From positions 1 to 64,000 of the forward strand of contig DASXTC010000075.1 in assembly GCA_036505635.1 (NCBI GenBank): 64,000 bases of DNA. The letters are read 5' to 3'. Shown here in pieces: positions 20,150 through 27,920 of the stretch. The position numbers and the translations under genes were made by a program. Numbering within the stretch: position 1 is the first letter of the stretch; each line of letters starts with the position of its first letter. The notes under the pieces were generated by a model. It saw nothing but the letters and a program-made list of their open reading frames with translations. It searched no databases and was not told the origin of the DNA. This stretch comes from DASXTC01 sp036505635. GTDB taxonomy: Bacteria; Acidobacteriota; Polarisedimenticolia; JACPZX01; DASXTC01.

Positions 20150-23100
20150 GTGATCGGGAAGAAGCTCGCCGATCGATACGAGATTATCGATGAGCTGGGA
20201 CGCGGCGGAATGGGAGTGGTCTATCGCGCCCGCGATCCACAGCTCAACCGCGACGTGGCGATCAAGCTTGTGGCCCCGAGCCTGCTGACCCCTGATACGG
20301 AGCAGCGCTTCAAGACCGAGGCCCAGATCGTCGCGCGATTGGACCATCCCGCGATCGTCGCAATCCACGATTTCGGCCAACACGAGGGGTCGCTCTTCTT
20401 CGTCATGCCGGTGGTGGAAGGCACGAGCCTGAGACCCTTATTGAACTCGGGAGTGCTCCGGCTCGGCGAGATGCTGGAGATCGGCCTGACGGTCGGCGAA
20501 GTGCTCGAGTACAGCCAGGCTCGCGGTGTGATACACCGGGACATCAAGCCGGAAAACATCATGGTACTGCGCGAGGAGGGGGGCGGGCTGCGCGTGCGCG
20601 TGATGGATTTCGGCCTGGCGCGCGGCACCGAAGCCACGGGCGTCACGAAAACCGGGATGGTGATAGGGACCATGTCGTACCTCAGTCCCGAACAGGCCAG
20701 TGGTCGTCAAGTGGACACGCGATCGGACATTTACTCCCTGGGGACGGTGCTCTATGAATGCGTCACCGGGAGTGTGCCGTTCACTGGTGACGTGCAGTCG
20801 ATGCTCTACCGTATCGTTCACGAGATCCCTCAGTCCGCGCGCGAGCGGGGGGCGCAAATCGACGAAGCGCTGGACCGGATCATCGACTGGTGCCTCGCCA
20901 AGGATCCCGCCGAACGTCCCGCCAAGCCCGGCGACCTGGTGGCCGCTCTGCGCCGCTACCGGGCCGATCTCCATGAGAGCGAGCAGAACAAGTCGCTTCT
21001 CATGACGCGCGCCGTCCAGGCGCCCCGCCTGGCGCTGGCCCCGTTCGTGGGCCGCAAGGACGAGTCGCGCGAGCTGCAGCAGCGTCTCAACGCAGCCGTG
21101 GCCGGGGAGTGCCAATTCGCCGTGGTCTCCGGCGAGGCGGGCGTCGGCAAGACGCGCCTGCTGGACGACCTCGAAAAGCTCGCGCATGCGCGGCAGATCC
21201 GGACCCTTCACGGGCGATGCGTCGAGCAGGACGGATCGTTTCCGTACTACGGTTTTTGCGAGGCGATCCAGGAGTACTTCCGCCAGCGCGAGCCCGGGTC
21301 ATCGGGTGGAGGCCAGGCGGACGTGTCGGATCTGGGCGCCGAGCTGGTGGCACTGTTTCCGACTCTCGGCGAGATCGACGCGTTCCGGTCGGGATCCGGC
21401 GGCGACCACCCGCCCGCGGCGGGCGGTGAGACACGCCAGGCGGAAAACCGCGCCCAGGTATTCGAGCTTCTCGCTCGTACGCTCATCCGGCTCGCGGCTG
21501 GAAAGCCGCTGGTGCTTCTCCTCGAGGACCTGCACGGCGCGGACGTTTCTATCGAAGCCCTGCGCTACATCGTGCGCCGGCTCGGGCCGACCCCGACTCT
21601 GATCATCGGCACCTATCGATCTCAGGAGGTCGACCGCCGGCATCCGCTCTCAGCGATGCTCGAGGGGTTTCAGGGGGACCGCCACTTCGTGCACTTGAAT
21701 CTGCGACCTCTGTCGCCTGCGGAGCACAGGGAGCTGTTGTCGACCTTGACCGGCGGCACCCAGATCTCCCCTGCGATCGCGGACAAGCTGTTCGAGAGCA
21801 CGGAGGGAAACCCCTACTTCACCAAGGAGCTGGTGCGCTCACTCATGGACTCGGGCAACCTCGTCCGCGACAACACAGGGGCCTGGTTCCTCTCCGGCGG
21901 AGCCGAGATCTCGTCCAACACGCTGCCCGCAACCATCCAGCAGGCGGTGGAGAAACGAATCGCTCGCCTGCCCGAGACGCTACGAGACGTCCTGGCCACG
22001 GCCGCGGTCATGGGAAAGTCGTTCGACTTCAAGGATCTGGAGTCGCTCGTAGAGGGCGACACAGACGTGGAGGCCGCGGTGGAGCGGCTCATCCAGGAGG
22101 GACTGGTCGAGGAAGAGCGCCAGTCTCGCGGCGACACTCTGGCCTTCACGAGCGGCGTCGTCCGTGAGGTTCTCTACGCGGATCTGTCTCGCCGCAAGCG
22201 GCGGTCGCTTCATCGGAAATACGCCGAGCAGCTCGAGAAGCGGCATGCGGGGAAGCTCGACCGGGTCTATCCCCAGCTCGTCTATCATTGCTCCGAAGGC
22301 GACGTCCCCGAAAAATCGGTGGAGTACGGGCTCAAACATGCCCGGCGATCGATCGAGGCCTTCAGCCCCGAGGAGGCCATCCGCTCCGTCAAGACGGCGC
22401 TCGAGTTCCTCGACGAGGAATGGGCGGGTGACGCCACGGTCGAGGGCGATGCCCGGATGCTGCTCGCATCGGCCTTGCAGATGGGAGGCGACGTGGACGG
22501 CGCGCTGCGGGAGACGGGCGCCGCCTTGCGTGTGTTCGAGCGCGAAGAAAAAACCGACAGGGTCCTCGAAGTCCTCCTCGCGGCAGCGCGCACGTCGTGG
22601 CAGTCCCGCCGCGCCGAAGAGGCCCGAAGCTGGGTCGAGCGCGGGCTGAACGCATCAAAGACGGCCGGAGATCGGGACAAGCTCGGCCAGTTCCTGGCGC
22701 TGGCCGGGACACTCGCCAACCTGCGGGGCGAGTACGCGAAGGCAGGCGAGCTCCTCCGGGAAGCTGAGAGCCTCGGTCACACGACGCGCGAGGCAACCGC
22801 CGACGATGCCACTCCCGAGGGCGGCACGCTCATCGTTGCCGTGGGAAACACGCTGCTCGCCGCCGAGCCAACCTCCATGGAGACCGTGGAGGAGTGGGAG
22901 GTCTTCACCAACGTCTTCGAGCCGCTCATCACCTCAGGCAACCTGGGGGATCTGGTGCCGACCCTGTGCGAGCGCTGGGAGGCGCAGGAGCAGGGGCGCT
23001 CTTTCGTGTTTCCCATCCGCCCCGGCGTGCGCTTTCAGGATGGCGTCCTGCTCACCGCCGCCGTGGTCAAGTCCGCGTTCGAGCGGTCCATCCGGATGAG

Positions 23101-25792
23101 CGCAAGGAATCTCCCACCGGCCTTCGTGCCGATCCGGGGGGTGCAGGAGTTCGTGGCCGGGCAGGCCGAGGAGGTTTCCGGAATCGTCGCCCAAGGGGAA
23201 GGTCGCCTGGAGATCCGCCTCGAAGCGCCGTTGCCGATCTATCCCGCCCTCCTGGCCGACGCGCGCACGGCCGTCTACCGGCTGAACGACGCGGACCAGG
23301 AGGGAGCACTGATCGGCACCGGCCCCTTCCGCCTGGCGGCGCGGGACAAGGGGCGCATCCGCCTGGAGAGGCATGACGGCTACTGGAGCGGTGCCGCTCC
23401 CCACCTCGACGCTGTGGAGTTTCGGCACGGTCTGAGCCCGGCCGCGATCGCCGCCGGCCTGGAGACCGGCGAGTTCGACGTGAGCGGCGATCTTCTCCCG
23501 AATGACCTCGAACGGCTGATCGGCAGCCCGCGCTTCCGCCGCGGGCTGGTCGAGACGCCGAAGATGACCACTTATTTCCTGATCTTTCCCACGCATGCGG
23601 GCGCCGCGGGCCGGTCGGAAGCCGTGCGCCATGCGCTGGCGGGCCTGGTGCGCACCCACGACCTCGTCTGGCAGACGCTCGGTCGCTTCGCACAGCCGGC
23701 CGTCGGGCTCATCCCTCCAGGCATGTTGGGACATGACCCTGGCAGGCGCCGTCACCTCATCTCGCTGCAGGAGGCGCGCAGCCGCCTGCGAGCCGCGGGG
23801 GCGCCGGAGTCGTTCACGCTGAAGGCGGCCGTGCATCCCGTGGTGCGGGACAGATATGGCTCGCTGCTCGATGCCCTCTTCTCCGAATGGAAGGAGCTGG
23901 GCGTCACCGTCGACGTGGCTTCGACCGACATGGCCTCGTTCATTCAGGCGATGGGCCGGGGCGACGACTACGACCTGGGGGTCATGCGCTGGACAGCGGA
24001 CTACAACGACCCCGACAACTTCACCCACAACCTGTTCCACTCGGGCACCGGGCAGTTCAGGACCTACTACTCCTCCGAGGAGGGCGACGAGATCCTCGAA
24101 GCGGCGCGACGCGAGACGACCGCGGCTGCGCGGGAAGCCCTGTACCGAAAGTTCGAAAACCTGATTCTGCTGTCTGAATCCATCGTGCCGCTCTTTCATG
24201 ACGTCGGGTTCAGACTTTCGAATCCCCGCGTGCGCGGTCTGCGCCTGAGCAACACCTATCCTGCCGTCAATTATGCCAGGCTCGGCAAAGCCGCAGCGGC
24301 GGCTCCGGCGCCGCGCGCCGCGAGCGAGGAAGGTGGAAGCCTCCAGATCCCGATGCGCGCCTCGATCCACATGCTCGACCCGGCCCTCTGCCAGGTTCTG
24401 GAAGAGGGAGAGGTCCTCTCGTCCATCTACGAGCCGCTCACCCAGGTGTTCGAAGGTCGGATCCAACCGCGGCTCGCCCAGGAGTTTCGCGTCGAAGAGG
24501 GGGGCCGGAAGTACAGGTTCCGGCTACGGGAGGAGATGCGGTTCCACGACGGCCGGCGGTTGACCGCGCGCGATGTGCGCTACTCGTTCGAACGGCTTCT
24601 GGCGGAGGAGGGGCAGTCACGGCGCGAGCAGTTGTCGGCCATCAGGGGCGCGCAGGCGATCCTCGAGAAGACCGCGGCGGAGCTCGCCGGGTTCCAGATC
24701 CATTCGGCGCGTGAGTTCACCATCGAGCTGACGAGCCCTGTCTCCTTCTTTCCCGTCCTTCTGTCGGACATGTGCACCTGCATCGTGCCCGAGGGAACGC
24801 GACGACCGATCGGCGGGAGCTACAAAGAGGGCGCTGTCGGGACGGGACCGTTTCGCGTCGTCCGATTCGAGCCCGGACGGCGGCTCGAGCTGGAGCGCAA
24901 TCCCTTTTACTGGCGGGACGGCTATCCGCGCAGCCAGGGCCTCACGTTCGAGTTCGGCAAGTCGGCCGCCGAAATACTTTCCGGTTTCCGAGCTGGCCGG
25001 TTCGCGATGGCCTCTGACCTCGACCCCGCCGACGTCGAGGTGTTGCGGCGGGACCCGGCGTTCGCTGCCGCCTATCGGGAGGCTCCATCGCTTTCGACCT
25101 ACTTCATCCTCTTCAATCGACACCGAGGCCCGATGGCCGATCCAGCCCGGCGTCGCAGGGTGGCCGCGGCAGTGGACGCGGCGCTTCTGGTCAAGCAGAC
25201 TCTTGGACGGCGCGCGATTCCCGCCCACGGCCTGATCCCTCCCGGCCTGCTGGGTTATGAGAGCACCTCGCCTGGAGCGCCGAATTCCAAGACGCTCGCC
25301 GGCGTCGATCGCGGGGTGGCGGCTGAATTCACCGCCTCCGTCCACCCCACATTCGCCGGCGAGCACGCCGCCTTCTACGGTGGCCTTGACGCCGCCTTTC
25401 GTGCCGCCGGAATCAGCATTCGATCCGCGACCGGCCCGGTGTCGGAGTATCTCGAATCATGGGTTCGAGGAAGCACCGACATGATCATCGGCCGGTGGCT
25501 GGCGGACTATCCGGATACCGATACCTTCTTCTCGGGATTCCGGTATGCCTGGGCCTACGTCGGGTCGCCCGAACTGGACGATCTCATCAATCGCGGACGC
25601 ACCCAGACCGAACCGACCGTCCGTCACGCCATCTATCGGGAAATCGAGGACATCCTGCGACGCGACACTCTCCTGGTGCCGTTGTTCCACGAGCAAGTCT
25701 ATCGGTTCGCCCGGCCCGAGCTGGAAGGCATGTCCGTCTCATTCACCTACCCGACCGTCGCCTACGAGACGCTTCATCTGAGGCGGACATAG
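20150..25792 (+). CDS. Kinase-AAA-TPR protein with two C-terminal oligopeptide-binding domains
   Basis: This 1880-residue single polypeptide joins four module types. A Hanks kinase (1-270) has GRGGMGVV, AIK, HRDIKPEN near 130 and DFG. An AAA/MalT-type ATPase follows, with P-loop GEAGVGKT near 328 and an LLLEDLHGAD Walker B-like box. A helical TPR-like region spans about 640-880. Two tandem family-5 solute-binding (DppA/OppA-like) domains fill the rest, from about 891 (GGTLIVAVGN) and 1395 (GGSLQIPMRAS), each with the typical NVFEPL/SIYEPL, GTGPFR and Y(N/P)DPD/YPDTD-type motifs. No signal peptide or membrane span is seen, so the binding domains appear cytoplasmic, as in SgrR. The GTG start at 20150 directly precedes the kinase domain; GGGAGGG lies 12 nt upstream. 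It likely senses a peptide- or sugar-like ligand and regulates by phosphorylation; the ligand and targets are unknown. Confidence 0.85.
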   Translation: MIGKKLADRYEIIDELGRGGMGVVYRARDPQLNRDVAIKLVAPSLLTPDTEQRFKTEAQIVARLDHPAIVAIHDFGQHEGSLFFVMPVVEGTSLRPLLNSGVLRLGEMLEIGLTVGEVLEYSQARGVIHRDIKPENIMVLREEGGGLRVRVMDFGLARGTEATGVTKTGMVIGTMSYLSPEQASGRQVDTRSDIYSLGTVLYECVTGSVPFTGDVQSMLYRIVHEIPQSARERGAQIDEALDRIIDWCLAKDPAERPAKPGDLVAALRRYRADLHESEQNKSLLMTRAVQAPRLALAPFVGRKDESRELQQRLNAAVAGECQFAVVSGEAGVGKTRLLDDLEKLAHARQIRTLHGRCVEQDGSFPYYGFCEAIQEYFRQREPGSSGGGQADVSDLGAELVALFPTLGEIDAFRSGSGGDHPPAAGGETRQAENRAQVFELLARTLIRLAAGKPLVLLLEDLHGADVSIEALRYIVRRLGPTPTLIIGTYRSQEVDRRHPLSAMLEGFQGDRHFVHLNLRPLSPAEHRELLSTLTGGTQISPAIADKLFESTEGNPYFTKELVRSLMDSGNLVRDNTGAWFLSGGAEISSNTLPATIQQAVEKRIARLPETLRDVLATAAVMGKSFDFKDLESLVEGDTDVEAAVERLIQEGLVEEERQSRGDTLAFTSGVVREVLYADLSRRKRRSLHRKYAEQLEKRHAGKLDRVYPQLVYHCSEGDVPEKSVEYGLKHARRSIEAFSPEEAIRSVKTALEFLDEEWAGDATVEGDARMLLASALQMGGDVDGALRETGAALRVFEREEKTDRVLEVLLAAARTSWQSRRAEEARSWVERGLNASKTAGDRDKLGQFLALAGTLANLRGEYAKAGELLREAESLGHTTREATADDATPEGGTLIVAVGNTLLAAEPTSMETVEEWEVFTNVFEPLITSGNLGDLVPTLCERWEAQEQGRSFVFPIRPGVRFQDGVLLTAAVVKSAFERSIRMSARNLPPAFVPIRGVQEFVAGQAEEVSGIVAQGEGRLEIRLEAPLPIYPALLADARTAVYRLNDADQEGALIGTGPFRLAARDKGRIRLERHDGYWSGAAPHLDAVEFRHGLSPAAIAAGLETGEFDVSGDLLPNDLERLIGSPRFRRGLVETPKMTTYFLIFPTHAGAAGRSEAVRHALAGLVRTHDLVWQTLGRFAQPAVGLIPPGMLGHDPGRRRHLISLQEARSRLRAAGAPESFTLKAAVHPVVRDRYGSLLDALFSEWKELGVTVDVASTDMASFIQAMGRGDDYDLGVMRWTADYNDPDNFTHNLFHSGTGQFRTYYSSEEGDEILEAARRETTAAAREALYRKFENLILLSESIVPLFHDVGFRLSNPRVRGLRLSNTYPAVNYARLGKAAAAAPAPRAASEEGGSLQIPMRASIHMLDPALCQVLEEGEVLSSIYEPLTQVFEGRIQPRLAQEFRVEEGGRKYRFRLREEMRFHDGRRLTARDVRYSFERLLAEEGQSRREQLSAIRGAQAILEKTAAELAGFQIHSAREFTIELTSPVSFFPVLLSDMCTCIVPEGTRRPIGGSYKEGAVGTGPFRVVRFEPGRRLELERNPFYWRDGYPRSQGLTFEFGKSAAEILSGFRAGRFAMASDLDPADVEVLRRDPAFAAAYREAPSLSTYFILFNRHRGPMADPARRRRVAAAVDAALLVKQTLGRRAIPAHGLIPPGLLGYESTSPGAPNSKTLAGVDRGVAAEFTASVHPTFAGEHAAFYGGLDAAFRAAGISIRSATGPVSEYLESWVRGSTDMIIGRWLADYPDTDTFFSGFRYAWAYVGSPELDDLINRGRTQTEPTVRHAIYREIEDILRRDTLLVPLFHEQVYRFARPELEGMSVSFTYPTVAYETLHLRRT

Positions 25793-25823
25793 GGCCGGCT
25801 TGCACGGCGCCTGCGGGTCATCG

Positions 25824-25832
25824 TGTTACACT
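25824..25832 (+). promoter_or_regulatory. Extended -10 promoter, predicted leaderless
   Basis: TG-T-TACACT is followed by 7 nt (CCGCGAC) and the ATG at 25840. It is the third copy of this exact arrangement in the window and precedes a truncated kinase gene related to the one at 16579, whose promoter is alike. Confidence 0.55.
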
Positions 25833-25839
25833 CCGCGAC

Positions 25840-26511
25840 ATGCTGGTCCCGAGCGCCTGCCGGAGCTGCTCGAGCCCCCTCCCTGCGGGGAGCCGCTTCT
25901 GCGGTTCCTGCGGTCAACCCGTCTCTAGCTTGTCCGCGTTGCCAACGGAGATTCTCCCTCTGGGGGCTGAGCCGGCGGTGCGGCACCCGGGCCCTTCCCG
26001 TTACACACGCGCGGAGGCGCGCTTTCTGCCGGGGGTCGTCCTGGCCGGCCGCTGCCGGATCGTGGGGCTGCTGGGAAGGGGGGGGATGGGGGAGGTCTAC
26101 CGTGCCGACGACCTGAAGCTCGGTCGACCGGTCGCCCTCAAGTTCCTGCCGCCGGGATTCGACGCGAATCCTGATCTTCTCCAGTTGGACTGCGCGCCGA
26201 ACGACGCGACGGCGTTCGCTCGACCGGGGGAGATCAGGAGTGTGACGTTTCCGGCGGAGAGCTCCATCGCGTGGGCGCCGGCCGGCCAGATCGCGGGCGC
26301 CGGAACGGTCTACGACGTCATGCGAGGCGCCCTCGCGCAGCTTCCCGTGGGGAAAGCTCCCGGCGAGACCTGCCTGGTCCAGAGCACACCCGACGCTTCG
26401 CTGAGTGTCGGATCCGGGCCTCCCGCCGGGACAGGGTTCTACTACCTCGTGCGTGGCGGGAACGCCTGCGGCGTGGGGTCATACGGGTTCGAGACCTCCG
26501 GGAGGGATTAG
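25840..26511 (+). pseudogene. Truncated zinc-ribbon kinase fused to a secreted-protein tail
   Basis: The 223-codon frame begins like the 908-residue kinase at 16579: zinc ribbon CxxC...CGSCG, the same linker, RCRIVGLLGRGGMGEVYRADD, and ALKFLPPGFD. It then stops resembling a kinase at about residue 110 and has no HRD or DFG motif. The remaining part (AGTVYDVMRGALAQLP...FYYLVRGGNACGVGSYG) matches the tail style of secreted fibronectin-like proteins of this type of genome. The frame stays open across the join near 26170-26190, so a deletion or recombination fused two unrelated genes. It cannot be an active kinase. A short protein could still be made from the intact promoter; expression is unknown. 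Confidence 0.75.
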
Positions 26512-26566
26512 ACCAGCCCGGCTTGTCCGTGAGGAGGTCGCACCGCTCACTCCGCGGCTCGCTCCT

Positions 26567-27442
26567 CTACCGAGTCGCCTCCTGGAGCTTCTGGATGACC
26601 TCGTCGTAGTAGGGGCGGTCCTTGAGGCTCGCGTACTCGCCCGGGAAACAGACCGTCGTCACGTCGGCCATGGACTGAGAGAAGTTGCTCAGCGTGACAG
26701 CGCAGCGCAGGCCGTTGGCGAGCCGCGTGTTGTCTATCATCGGGAAGTCATACCACCCGAGGTAGAACTCGGCCCGGGTGTCCACCGCTGCCTGCGAGTT
26801 CTCAGGCGCCTTGACCTCGAGGCGCACCCTGAGCTGCTGCACTTCGGGGTCGACGTCCAGGACGTAGATGTTCACGTCGCACGCCTTGCCCCCGACCTCG
26901 ACGAGCTCGCCTTCCAGCGCGATCCCCGACCTTCCCTGGCGCCGGAGCTCCTCGAGGTCCACGGTCCTTCGAAAGCTCTTCCCATGCCCCTCGAGCGTAA
27001 ACAATTGCTTCGCGGTGACCTCCCGAGCGACCCGATTGAGCCGGGCGCGGTATGCCAGGCGGTCCTTGACCTCGGGGTCTTCGAGACGCCTCGCGATGTC
27101 CAGGAAAAGAGGCTTGAGGTTGAGCGACTCGTGAAAGTTGTAGGCGAGCAGCTCCAGATTCAGCACCTTCGTGTCCAGATCTCCGGCGCCCGGCTTCAGG
27201 AAGGTCTGGATGATGGACACGAACATGTCCTTCCTCAGGCTGCTCTCCGACTCCTCCCGCCGACTCATCAGCTCGGAGTAGAGCCGCGCGTTGGTGTCGA
27301 GGGCCTGGCGGCGGTTCAGCACCTGGGAGCCCATGATCCCCACCGCCGTCACGGCGACGGCCGTCAGCAGGCCTCCCAGCGGGTGGAGAACGACCGCCAG
27401 CTTGTCCCAGTGATCCTTCGGGCTGACCGGGGGCTCCCTCAC
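26567..27442 (-). CDS. Membrane-anchored protein of unknown function
   Basis: This 291-residue protein has one predicted membrane helix near the N-terminus (LGGLLTAVAVTAVGIMGSQVL, about 22-42) followed by a mostly helical, charged region and a beta-rich C-terminal half (about 150-290). No known family was recognised. The start is GTG at 27442 with GGAGGAG about 11 nt upstream. It lies 19 bp downstream of the small secreted protein at 27462-27800 on the same strand, so the two are probably co-transcribed. It converges with the truncated kinase gene at 26511. Confidence 0.65.
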   Translation of the reverse strand: MREPPVSPKDHWDKLAVVLHPLGGLLTAVAVTAVGIMGSQVLNRRQALDTNARLYSELMSRREESESSLRKDMFVSIIQTFLKPGAGDLDTKVLNLELLAYNFHESLNLKPLFLDIARRLEDPEVKDRLAYRARLNRVAREVTAKQLFTLEGHGKSFRRTVDLEELRRQGRSGIALEGELVEVGGKACDVNIYVLDVDPEVQQLRVRLEVKAPENSQAAVDTRAEFYLGWYDFPMIDNTRLANGLRCAVTLSNFSQSMADVTTVCFPGEYASLKDRPYYDEVIQKLQEATR

Positions 27443-27461
27443 GCCGCCGTCTCTCCTCCGC

Positions 27462-27800
27462 CTACTTGCGCCGCACCGAGAGCTTTCCGTCTTTCATCGT
27501 GACGACGAGGTCGACCTGGGTCGAGTCGTCGTAGGAGGCGATCTCCAGGCTCGCGGTCTGCTGCTTGTACTTGACGGTCATGGTGCATTTCCCCGTCTCC
27601 GCGAGGAGCATGCGGTAAGAGCCGGTCTTGTCCGTCTTGACGGCGGGGTAGGCCTTGACACCGCACTTGGCCGCGACATCGGCCGCCTCCCCCACCGGAG
27701 AGGCGCCTTCGACGATCTTCCCATAGACCTCGCCCGCCGATACGCAGGACCACGCGGACAAGAGCATGACGAGAAGCGGTGCGAATCCTCTGGCGTTCAT
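27462..27800 (-). CDS. Small secreted carboxypeptidase-regulatory-like protein
   Basis: This 112-residue protein has a signal peptide (MNARGFAPLLVMLLSAWSCVSAG) and one small beta domain with a GEVYGKIVEG start and a KTDKTGSYRMLL turn, the pattern of transthyretin-like/carboxypeptidase regulatory repeats. The cysteine in the signal region (WSC) could mark a lipoprotein, but the box is poor. GGAGTCGCC precedes the ATG. It is followed by the membrane protein at 26567-27442 after 19 bp. No enzymatic role is visible. Confidence 0.65.
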   Translation of the reverse strand: MNARGFAPLLVMLLSAWSCVSAGEVYGKIVEGASPVGEAADVAAKCGVKAYPAVKTDKTGSYRMLLAETGKCTMTVKYKQQTASLEIASYDDSTQVDLVVTMKDGKLSVRRK

Positions 27801-27920
27801 GGCGACTCCGTGTCTCTGTCCCGTCTCGCGCTGGCGCGTCGCCAGGCTCGTAACGATACGGAACGCTTGAAGCCTATCGCAAAGGGCGCCGGTGGGCCAG
27901 CTCCGTGGGACCGGAGCGGG

